DNA of 5,343 bases, taken from NCBI GenBank assembly GCA_945878745.1, contig CAMDVY010000245.1, positions 1 through 5,343 of the forward strand, written 5' to 3'. Positions 1 through 5,343 of the stretch are shown piece after piece. Origin of the DNA: Klebsiella pneumoniae (GTDB taxonomy: Bacteria; Pseudomonadota; Gammaproteobacteria; Pseudomonadales; Azotimanducaceae). Below the pieces are notes generated by a model. The model searched no databases, was not told the DNA's origin, and was given only the letters and a program-made list of their open reading frames with translations. Each line of letters begins with the position of its first letter. Positions within the stretch are counted from its first letter, which is position 1. The position numbers were made by a program, and so were the translations under genes.

Positions 1-1
1 C

Positions 2-61
2 GTCAGTGAATCGCAGGCGATCAACGAGCTCGAGCAGATTACCGGGTTACGATTCGACTGA
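2..61 (+). CDS. Possible C-terminal end of an unidentified gene (partial, 5' end outside window)
   Basis: From position 2 the + strand reads as 19 open codons ending in TGA at 59-61. The peptide is VSESQAINELEQITGLRFD: an acidic, amphipathic helix-like segment followed by a short tail, which looks like a real protein C-terminus. I do not recognise the family and assign no function. If real, the gene is convergent with the molybdenum hydroxylase genes on the - strand, with 85 nt between the two stop codons. The reading is short enough to be chance. The opposite strand shows no good open frame with a start here, which mildly favours this interpretation. Confidence 0.4.
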   Translation, partial: VSESQAINELEQITGLRFD

Positions 62-106
62 GTGCCCGGAAGAACTGCACATCACCCGTAGCAGGAATGC
101 GTCAGC

Positions 107-128
107 GGACCGCACGTGCGTGCGATCC
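107..128 (-). terminator. Stem-loop just downstream of the [2Fe-2S] subunit gene (terminator-like, no U-tract)
   Basis: The arms at 107-115 and 120-128 pair around a 4-nt loop at 116-119. In the - strand transcript (GGAUCGCAC / GUGCGGUCC) all nine positions pair, one as a U-G wobble. In the + strand transcript that same position is a C-A mismatch. The hairpin lies about 19 nt after the stop codon of the CoxS-like gene. No run of U follows on the - strand, so it is not a canonical intrinsic terminator. It may be a 3'-end stabilising hairpin, part of a Rho-dependent end, or chance. Confidence 0.35.
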
Positions 129-146
129 GATTCTTCAGGAGAACGG

Positions 147-626
147 TCAGGCAGGATGTGCGAGCGTTTTGGCGGCATCCTGTCCCGCGCGAATGATCTT
201 GTCGTAACCCGTGCAACGGCACAGATTTCCTGCCAGCCAATAACGGATCGTTTCTTCATCCGGATCCGGATGTTTGTCCAGCAAGGCCTTGGTAGCAATG
301 ACAAAACCGGGTGTGCAAATACCACACTGCAGCGCCGCATGGTCCAGGAACTTCTGCTGAATTGGATGCAGGCCCTCTTCCGACGCAATTCCTTCGATCG
401 TGGTGATTTCGTGCCCGGCAGTTTCCACGCCGAGGATCAGGCAGGAACAGACCAGCCGACCATCCATCAGCACCGAACAGGCCCCGCAATCGCCTGAGCC
501 ACATCCTTCCTTGGTACCCGTACGACCGAGTTCATCACGCAGCACTTCGAGCAAAGTCTGTTGTGCCTCACAGAGGAACTCTACGGTCTCGCCATTGATC
601 GAGGTTTCAATCTGGATCTTTTTCAT
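147..626 (-). CDS. [2Fe-2S] small subunit of a xanthine dehydrogenase / CO dehydrogenase-family molybdenum hydroxylase (CoxS-like)
   Basis: This 159-aa protein is the normal length for the iron-sulfur subunit of three-subunit molybdenum hydroxylases. It carries two [2Fe-2S] clusters that pass electrons from the molybdenum cofactor in the large subunit to FAD in the medium subunit. The N-terminal plant-ferredoxin-type cluster is bound by Cys42, Cys47, Cys50 and Cys62 (EGCGSGDCGAC, then VCSC). The C-terminal helical domain binds the second cluster through Cys101, Cys104, Cys136 and Cys138 (QCGICTPG and NLCRCTGY). All eight ligands are present with canonical spacing. No signal peptide is seen, so it is expected to be cytoplasmic. 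The start is supported by AGGAG 9 nt upstream, inside the end of the preceding FAD-subunit gene, whose stop lies 4 nt before this ATG; the two are therefore co-transcribed and probably translationally coupled. Family assignment is very secure. The substrate cannot be deduced: CO, purines, aldehydes, N-heterocycles and acyl-CoAs are all used by relatives, and the selective large subunit is not in view. Confidence 0.95.
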   Translation of the reverse strand: MKKIQIETSINGETVEFLCEAQQTLLEVLRDELGRTGTKEGCGSGDCGACSVLMDGRLVCSCLILGVETAGHEITTIEGIASEEGLHPIQQKFLDHAALQCGICTPGFVIATKALLDKHPDPDEETIRYWLAGNLCRCTGYDKIIRAGQDAAKTLAHPA

Positions 627-630
627 CTTT

Positions 631-1509
631 CTAAACTCCTAGTGCTCGATCACGGGCAATTGCACCGGCACGACGACACAGTACGGCAATGATCTTTCGA
701 CGATATTCAGCTGTTCCACGACGGTCCGAAATGGGCGAGGCAGCAGCGGTGCATGCCACACCGGCTGCCATCAATGCGGCTTCGTCCACCTTGGTTCCGA
801 TCAGGGCCTGAGCGGCAGCAGGCACCAGCAAGACTCGTGGTGCGACCGCACCGATGCTCACCCGAGATTGCGTGCAGACGCCGTTGGCATCAAGGGTCAG
901 AGTCACACCACAACCTGCTACGGCAATGTCCATCTCAGTGCGCGGAATGAACCGCAGGTAGGCATCGGCAGTGCGCGGGCCGGGGTTCTTCAATTTGATT
1001 CCAACCAGGAACTCGCCAGCCTGCAGTGCGTTTTTCTGCACGCCGATCATGAAGTCTTCAACCGCGAGTTCGCGTCCACCGCTGGCATTGGCGATCACAC
1101 AAACTGCTCCGTTGGCGATCAATGCTGGAATGGTGTCGCCGGCCGGCGACGCGTTGCACAGGTTGCCGCCGATGCTGGCGCGCCCCTGAATCTGCGTCGA
1201 GCCAATCAGATCAGCAGCTTCAAGCAGACCCGGAAACAACTTCAGCAACCGGGGATCTTCATTGAGTTCGGCGCTGGCTATCGTTGCACCGATGAAGGTC
1301 TCGATGGCACCAATATCAACACGACGGGTTTCTTTCACACCTTTGAGATCAATGATGGTACGCGGCGCTTTGTCAACCGCTCGCATCTGAACGATCAGAT
1401 CGGTACCACCAGCCATCACTTGGGCGCGACCGCCACTCGACTGAACTTTTTTTATCGCCGCCAGCGCATCGTCGATGCTGGTTGGCGCCACATAGGCAAA
1501 TGCACTCAT
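631..1509 (-). CDS. FAD-binding medium subunit of a xanthine dehydrogenase / CO dehydrogenase-family molybdenum hydroxylase (CoxM-like)
   Basis: The protein is 292 aa from the chosen start, typical for the flavoprotein subunit, which takes electrons from the [2Fe-2S] subunit and hands them to an acceptor. Both FAD-contacting motifs of the family are visible: AGGTDL at residues 33-38 and SIGGN at 112-116, the latter within a QIQGRASIGGNLCNASPAGD stretch characteristic of these flavoproteins. The C-terminal part (about 180-285) corresponds to the CO dehydrogenase flavoprotein C-terminal domain. The frame stays open to an ATG at 1560. I prefer the ATG at 1509 because the family normally starts just before a (F/Y)xYxxPxS-like segment (here MSAFAYVAPTS), and GGGGAG lies 10 nt upstream. 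It is the first gene of a two-gene unit with the CoxS-like gene and is divergent from pepQ. No large molybdopterin subunit flanks it. It should be cytoplasmic. Confidence 0.93.
   Translation of the reverse strand: MSAFAYVAPTSIDDALAAIKKVQSSGGRAQVMAGGTDLIVQMRAVDKAPRTIIDLKGVKETRRVDIGAIETFIGATIASAELNEDPRLLKLFPGLLEAADLIGSTQIQGRASIGGNLCNASPAGDTIPALIANGAVCVIANASGGRELAVEDFMIGVQKNALQAGEFLVGIKLKNPGPRTADAYLRFIPRTEMDIAVAGCGVTLTLDANGVCTQSRVSIGAVAPRVLLVPAAAQALIGTKVDEAALMAAGVACTAAASPISDRRGTAEYRRKIIAVLCRRAGAIARDRALGV
636..640 (-). promoter_or_regulatory. Ribosome binding site of the CoxS-like gene, inside the CoxM-like gene
   Basis: On the - strand AGGAG sits 9 nt before the ATG at 626. It overlaps the last sense codons of the FAD-subunit gene (Gly-Val-stop). 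The arrangement supports translational coupling of the two subunits and fixes the small-subunit start. Confidence 0.75.
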
Positions 1510-1519
1510 GCGTCTTGTG

Positions 1520-1525
1520 CTCCCC
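1520..1525 (-). promoter_or_regulatory. Ribosome binding site supporting the shorter CoxM-like start
   Basis: GGGGAG on the - strand lies 10 nt before the ATG at 1509. It is the reason for choosing the 292-residue form over the 309-residue form that would begin at 1560. Confidence 0.6.
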
Positions 1526-1593
1526 GGTTTTCGCAAGAGCTCGCAATCTACCATGATCACCGGGATCGATCACGTACATGCGGGAGCCGCTTG

Positions 1594-1599
1594 TATACT
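1594..1599 (+). promoter_or_regulatory. Candidate -10 box for the pepQ operon
   Basis: TATACT matches the sigma-70 consensus TATAAT at five of six positions. It would place transcription initiation near 1606, giving a leader of roughly 16 nt before the ATG at 1622. No good TTGACA-like -35 is seen 16-18 bp upstream, so activity may be modest or activator-dependent. The core GTATAC is self-complementary, so a - strand role cannot be excluded. This is a prediction from pattern only. Confidence 0.4.
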
Positions 1600-1621
1600 G
1601 CGACCACCCCCAGCGCTGTGG

Positions 1622-2974
1622 ATGCTTTCGATGTTACCCGGGTACGACGCACATATTCGAACGGTCACTGATCGGTGGAACGAGGCTCTCGAACTGGCCG
1701 GATTCGACTCGGCCGTGATCACCGCAGGATCGCCAAGGATGTACTTCCAGGACGATCAAGCGATGAACTTCCGAGCCAACCCGGATTTCGCGCAATTCGT
1801 TCCCACCGATGCATGCATGGATGCTGCTTTGCTGTTGCGTCGAGGGGAACGGCCGCGGTTGTTTTTCCTGGCACCCGAGGACTACTGGCATGCGCCTCCT
1901 GTTCCACCAGCCTGGGTGACCACCGCGATCGACATGGAGATTTTTGCAGAACCGGAGAGCTTGCGAAACGCACTCGCGCGGGCCGTCGCGACCAGCGGCA
2001 AGACGGTGCTCATGAGCGAGACCGCAGATTCCAATCTGGGCTGCACTGCGCTCAACGATTCTCGCGTAAAGGCGATGGTGCATTATCGGCGCGCCATCAA
2101 GACGCCGTTTGAGCTGCATGCACTTCGGCAGGCTACGGCGTCAGCGGTCAAGGGCCATATCGCTGCAAGACAGAGTTTTGCAGACGGCGGAAGCGAGTTT
2201 GTTATCAATCAGGCCTACCTGCAGGCGTCAACGCAGGTCGCAGCTGATCTGCCGTACGGCAATATCATTGCGATAAATGAACATGCCGCAGTCCTGCACT
2301 ACCCTCACTTCGATCGTTCACTGCCCGCGGAGCGTTTCAGTTTCCTCATCGACGCAGGCGCACGAAGCTGCGGCTACGCAGCAGATATCACACGAACTTA
2401 TGCCCATGCCAAGGGTGAGGTTCAGCGCGAGTTTGCAGACCTCATCTGTGCCTTTGACAAGGCTCAACAGCAATTGGCGTCAAAGGTTGGCCCCGGTGTC
2501 GACTTTATTGATTTGCATGTTGCGGCCCATCAGGCCGTTGCACAGACGCTCTGCGCCTTTGATCTGGTCACGGCTTCCGCGGATGAGGTCTTTGCGCGTG
2601 GCATCACTCGCGCCTTTCTGCCCCATGGTCTGGGGCACCTGGTCGGGATTCAAACACATGATGTCGCCGGACATCAGGTCACCGCGGACGGCAGGATCAG
2701 CCCACCACCCGCAATTTATCCGTCGCTTCGACTGACGCGGACTCTAGAGCCGGGTTTTGTATTCACCGTCGAACCAGGGCTTTACTTCATCCCGCTACTG
2801 CTCAAGACAGTTCGCGCCGGCCCGGATCAAGGCTTGGTCAACTGGAAACAGGTGGACCGATTCGCGCCTTGCGGCGGCATACGAATCGAAGACAACGTTG
2901 TCGTTACGGAATCGGGCCACGAGAACTACACCCGCGCCGCGTTTGCGTCAGCAGAGTCAACCCACCATGCGTAA
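1622..2974 (+). CDS. pepQ: Xaa-Pro dipeptidase (prolidase), M24B family, PepQ type
   Basis: PepQ hydrolyses Xaa-Pro dipeptides to a free amino acid and proline in the cytoplasm, the last step in degrading proline-containing peptides. At 450 aa it is close to E. coli PepQ (443 aa). An N-terminal creatinase-like domain (about 1-165) precedes the pita-bread catalytic domain (about 170-440). The two-metal ligands are all visible: Asp244 (LIDAG), Asp255 (AADITRT), His339 (PHGLGH), Glu384 (VEPG) and Glu423 (GGIRIEDN). His335, His346 (THDVAG) and Arg370 (LRLTR), expected around the active site, are also present. From memory of E. coli PepQ, these catalytic-domain positions line up almost residue for residue when translation starts at 1622, which also puts the N-terminal YxxHI motif in register. 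The frame extends upstream to 1508, but that part is not family-like. A start at 1631 (447 aa) is possible, and neither start has a strong Shine-Dalgarno sequence. The 3' end overlaps the next gene by 8 nt. No signal peptide is seen. Confidence 0.95.
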   Translation: MLSMLPGYDAHIRTVTDRWNEALELAGFDSAVITAGSPRMYFQDDQAMNFRANPDFAQFVPTDACMDAALLLRRGERPRLFFLAPEDYWHAPPVPPAWVTTAIDMEIFAEPESLRNALARAVATSGKTVLMSETADSNLGCTALNDSRVKAMVHYRRAIKTPFELHALRQATASAVKGHIAARQSFADGGSEFVINQAYLQASTQVAADLPYGNIIAINEHAAVLHYPHFDRSLPAERFSFLIDAGARSCGYAADITRTYAHAKGEVQREFADLICAFDKAQQQLASKVGPGVDFIDLHVAAHQAVAQTLCAFDLVTASADEVFARGITRAFLPHGLGHLVGIQTHDVAGHQVTADGRISPPPAIYPSLRLTRTLEPGFVFTVEPGLYFIPLLLKTVRAGPDQGLVNWKQVDRFAPCGGIRIEDNVVVTESGHENYTRAAFASAESTHHA

Positions 2975-5099
2975 GTTACTGACGGTTGATTCATTGTTTG
3001 GCGAGCTGCCGGTTGCACCCATGCCTGCAAGCCGACTCCGATTCAACGCCGAGGGCTGTCACGTCGCGTTTCTGGTTCCCGCTGAAGATGCACGCGGCCG
3101 CCTGGATCTATGGACGGCGGACTGTGCGACCGGTCAGGCGACGTGTCTACTCGACACGAGAACTTTGCACCTTGGAGCCACCAGCTCCGCAGATCGGGAG
3201 CGTCAGGAGCGGCAGCGTCAGTTTGCCTCCGGCGTGACCACGTATGAGTGGTTTCCGGATGGACAGTCATTGCTGGTCCCCATCGGTAACCTCGTCCTTT
3301 CTGTGGCGCTGGATGGCACACACCAGACGATTGACCTGCCTCATGAAGATCGAGGGGATCTTCGATTGTCGTCGACCGGACGATGGCTGACCTACGTAGT
3401 GCAGGGCAATCTCTACCTTTACGAAATCGCGACAGGCAACAGCACGGCGGTTACGCAGGACAGTAATGGATCCGTCAGCTACGGATTGGCCGAGTTCATC
3501 GCCCAGGAAGAAATGCACCGCTTCGAGGGGTACTGGTGGGCGCCTGATGACAGCCGTCTGGTCTTCACGCGGGTGGACGACTCACCGATCCCGGAAACGC
3601 TGCGGCTTGAGATCGTCGCCGACAACGTCGCGGCTGTCCCACAACGCTACGCGTTCGCAGGTGGTCCCAACGCCAGAGTCTCTCTATTCGCGTTTGATCC
3701 CCAGACGCAACAGACCAGGGAACTCGATGTCGGCCTCGGCGCCGAGGATTATCTGGCGAGAGTCAATTTCATTGGCAAGACGTTGACGGTGCAAGTTCAG
3801 GATCGGACACAACAGAGTCTGGAGTTACGCGGTGAGTCGAGCAACGGCGAATTCGAAACCTGGATGAGGGAAACATCACCCACCTGGATCAATCTGCATG
3901 ACAACGCAAGAGCGGTCGGAACTGATCGATTCATCTGGACTTCGGAACGCGAGGGATTGTCGCGTCTCTACCTCGGCGAATCGCGCCATGGAACTGCGCT
4001 CCATCCCGTGTCACCCGCTGAATTGCACATTTGTTCAGTGCTCGGAAGCTCGGAGACGACGGCCTGGATTCTGGGCTGGCAAGGCGCGCCGGTAGAGAAG
4101 CATCTTTATGCTGTCGACATGAAGGCTGCCACCGCCCGGCAACTTACGCATACACCAGGTTGGCATGAAGGTTCATGGCACGGCGCCACACAGCGATTCG
4201 TATGCACCTGGAGTGATTCTATTACCCCTCACCAGGTTCAACTGCATGACTTTCGACGTGCAGCATCTCAGCACACGCTCCATAAACTGAACCCGAACCA
4301 CGAAGCCTTTGTTTACGCGCCAATCGCTCCACAGTTCGGCTCAACCCGAGCCTCCGATGGGCAAGCGCTGTACTGGCGACTCACACCGCCGATCGAAGTG
4401 ACCCAGCAAAGTACGACAAGCACGACAGACACGCAGTATCCCGTGATCGTTTATGTCTACGGAGGACCGGGCGCACAAAAAGTATGCAATGCCTGGAGCC
4501 CATCCCTGCTGCAACTGTTCAGCCACGCCGGCTTCGGCGTCCTGGAACTCGACAATCGAGGCTCAGCGAATCGTGGTCGTGACTTCGAAGCGCCGTTATA
4601 CCAGCATATGGGTGGGGTTGAAGTAGAGGATCAGATTCATGGACTTGATGTCCTGAAGGACTTTGCGTGGGCGGACTTGTCAAGGATCGGCATCTTCGGA
4701 CACAGCTATGGCGGTTTCATGACCTTGATGTGTCTGTGCCGGGCAGGCAATCGATTCAAGGCCGGCGCGGCGGTGGCACCGGTCTCGGACTGGCGGTTGT
4801 ACGACACTCACTACACCGAACGTTATCTGGGCAATCCTGCGACCGACTCGATGGCCTACGAACGCAGTTCAGTCTTGCCTCACCTCAAGGAGCTCGATCG
4901 ACCTCTGCTCCTCGTGCATGGCATGGCAGATGACAATGTGCTGGTTACTCACAGCACCAAGGTCATGCGCGAGCTGCAGCGACTTGGCAAGACCTTCGAG
5001 CTGATGCTCTACCCGGGCTCGCGCCACGCGTTACAGGAGCGCGACGTTTCCAGGCATCGATTTACACAGCTCCTCGATTTTTTTCGTCGCTCGTTATGA
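2967..5099 (+). CDS. Dipeptidyl-peptidase IV, S9B family prolyl oligopeptidase-type serine peptidase, no signal peptide
   Basis: DPP IV removes N-terminal dipeptides with Pro (or Ala) at position 2. The 710-aa protein has a beta-propeller (about 30-460) followed by an alpha/beta-hydrolase domain (about 465-710). The catalytic triad is Ser580 (GHSYGGF), Asp655 (HGMADDN) and His687 (YPGSRHAL). The double-Glu motif that binds the substrate amino terminus is Glu181-Glu182 (EFIAQEEM, followed by YWWAPDDSRLVF). The oxyanion Tyr498 (VYGGP), pocket residues Tyr581, Tyr612 and Tyr616 (YDTHYTERYLG) and Asn657 match the human enzyme's functional residues. The ATG at 2967 overlaps pepQ by 8 nt. The frame is open further upstream, but that part lies inside pepQ and is not family-like. 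The chosen N-terminus (MRKLLTVDSLFGELP) begins about where the mature part of exported homologues starts, and has no hydrophobic leader, so a cytoplasmic location is inferred. A Gln/Ser/Thr-rich linker lies at 478-490. The product of this enzyme is the substrate of PepQ. Confidence 0.94.
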   Translation: MRKLLTVDSLFGELPVAPMPASRLRFNAEGCHVAFLVPAEDARGRLDLWTADCATGQATCLLDTRTLHLGATSSADRERQERQRQFASGVTTYEWFPDGQSLLVPIGNLVLSVALDGTHQTIDLPHEDRGDLRLSSTGRWLTYVVQGNLYLYEIATGNSTAVTQDSNGSVSYGLAEFIAQEEMHRFEGYWWAPDDSRLVFTRVDDSPIPETLRLEIVADNVAAVPQRYAFAGGPNARVSLFAFDPQTQQTRELDVGLGAEDYLARVNFIGKTLTVQVQDRTQQSLELRGESSNGEFETWMRETSPTWINLHDNARAVGTDRFIWTSEREGLSRLYLGESRHGTALHPVSPAELHICSVLGSSETTAWILGWQGAPVEKHLYAVDMKAATARQLTHTPGWHEGSWHGATQRFVCTWSDSITPHQVQLHDFRRAASQHTLHKLNPNHEAFVYAPIAPQFGSTRASDGQALYWRLTPPIEVTQQSTTSTTDTQYPVIVYVYGGPGAQKVCNAWSPSLLQLFSHAGFGVLELDNRGSANRGRDFEAPLYQHMGGVEVEDQIHGLDVLKDFAWADLSRIGIFGHSYGGFMTLMCLCRAGNRFKAGAAVAPVSDWRLYDTHYTERYLGNPATDSMAYERSSVLPHLKELDRPLLLVHGMADDNVLVTHSTKVMRELQRLGKTFELMLYPGSRHALQERDVSRHRFTQLLDFFRRSL

Positions 5100-5343
5100 C
5101 ACACGCTATCGAGCGCGCGCAGCCTGGGGATATCGACGCCCTGGTGGCGTTCAACGTGGCAATGGCGAGAGAAACGGAAGACAAGCCGCTCGACACCAGC
5201 CGACTTCGCCGTGGGATCGCTTATGCACTGGAGCACCCCGCTGAAGCTATTTACCTGGTTGCTCGTAGCGATCACGGCCTCATTGGTGCATTGATGATCA
5301 CATTCGAGTGGAGCGATTGGCGATCTGGACGATTCTGGTGGAT
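5096..5343 (+). CDS. GNAT-family N-acetyltransferase (partial, C-terminus beyond window)
   Basis: Eighty-two complete codons are visible from the ATG at 5096, which overlaps the DPP IV stop in an ATGA arrangement. No separate Shine-Dalgarno sequence is evident, so translation is probably coupled to the upstream gene. The N-terminus (MTHAIERAQPGDIDALVAFN) is the typical first strand and helix of GNAT proteins. It is followed by an ARETEDKPLD loop and LRRGIAYALEHP helix, then strands IYLVARSD and LIGALMITFEWSDWRSG. The FEWSDWR...WW stretch is typical of a widespread but poorly characterised bacterial GNAT subgroup, as I recall it. The acetyl-CoA-binding motif (R/Q-x-x-G-x-G/A) would lie beyond the window, so family assignment rests on the N-terminal half. 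The substrate is unknown. Position in the operon hints at action on an amino acid, peptide or protein N-terminus, but that is speculation. Confidence 0.85.
   Translation, partial: MTHAIERAQPGDIDALVAFNVAMARETEDKPLDTSRLRRGIAYALEHPAEAIYLVARSDHGLIGALMITFEWSDWRSGRFWW

Larger units (their letters stand above)
1510..1621. other. Divergent intergenic region between the Mo-hydroxylase genes and pepQ
   Basis: This 112-nt gap separates the - strand CoxM-like start (1509) from the + strand pepQ start (1622), so promoters for both directions should lie here. On the - strand it contains GGGGAG at 1520-1525, the probable ribosome binding site of the FAD-subunit gene. On the + strand it contains a TATACT hexamer at 1594-1599. 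The middle holds a small inverted repeat at 1554-1572. No clear -10/-35 pair could be recognised for the - strand. Confidence 0.6.

Noticed and set aside
1..146. Start of a large molybdopterin subunit downstream of the CoxS-like gene
   Set aside because: All three - strand frames close within this stretch, and only a weak TTG without a ribosome binding site remains open to the edge. No large-subunit N-terminal motif is seen.
6..497. + strand open frame (163 codons) opposite the CoxS-like gene
   Set aside because: It is antisense to a gene with all eight cluster cysteines. Its Arg/Ser-rich translation resembles no known protein.
868..1671. Long + strand open frame (267 codons) opposite the CoxM-like gene
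   Set aside because: It lies antisense to a gene with clear FAD motifs. Its translation is rich in His, Arg and Asn and matches no family I know. It is a shadow frame favoured by codon bias.
1634..2119. - strand open frame (161 codons) within pepQ
   Set aside because: It overlaps the conserved N-terminal domain of pepQ, has Arg/His-rich composition and shows no family motif.
2277..2735. + strand alternate-frame open reading (152 codons) inside pepQ
   Set aside because: It spans the metal-ligand region of pepQ, which is intact in its own frame. The Ser/Pro/Arg-rich translation has no recognisable domain.
2757..2966. N-terminal extension of the DPP IV frame by 70 codons inside pepQ
   Set aside because: The extension has no signal peptide or family similarity and lies wholly within the conserved C-terminal part of pepQ. 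The ATG at 2967 gives a family-like start.
5009..5275. - strand open frame across the DPP IV / GNAT junction
   Set aside because: It is antisense to the catalytic His region of DPP IV and to the GNAT N-terminus, and its composition is not protein-like.

Overview
The window looks like an ordinary stretch of proteobacterial chromosome. A gammaproteobacterium is most likely, because the prolidase is of the E. coli PepQ type and there is a bacterial S9B dipeptidyl-peptidase IV. Base composition is moderately GC-rich by eye, coding density is high, and I see no IS element, phage gene, CRISPR array, tRNA or rRNA.

Layout. (a) Positions 2-61 on the + strand may be the last 19 codons of a gene entering from the left. 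(b) Positions 62-146 are non-coding and hold a 9-bp stem-loop. (c) Positions 147-1509 on the - strand carry two genes of a molybdenum hydroxylase (xanthine dehydrogenase / CO dehydrogenase family): the FAD subunit (CoxM-like, upstream) and the [2Fe-2S] subunit (CoxS-like, downstream), 4 nt apart. The molybdopterin-binding large subunit is not adjacent on either side. (d) Positions 1510-1621 are a short divergent intergenic region with a plausible -10 box for the + strand and a small inverted repeat. (e) Positions 1622-5343 on the + strand are a tight three-gene operon: pepQ (Xaa-Pro dipeptidase), a dipeptidyl-peptidase IV, and the start of a GNAT acetyltransferase cut by the window end. These genes overlap by 8 and 4 nt.

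How the genes work together. The DPP IV should remove N-terminal Xaa-Pro dipeptides from oligopeptides, and PepQ should split those dipeptides into free amino acid plus proline. Together they make a two-step route for proline-containing peptides. The DPP IV has no visible signal peptide, so both steps probably occur in the cytoplasm, unlike many exported bacterial DPP IVs. The GNAT gene is translationally coupled to the operon, but its substrate cannot be read from sequence. The Mo-hydroxylase subunits form a separate, divergently transcribed unit with an unknown oxidised substrate.

I found no convincing previously undescribed system. The points most worth a second look are the leaderless DPP IV coupled to PepQ, and the Mo-hydroxylase M-S pair without a neighbouring large subunit.
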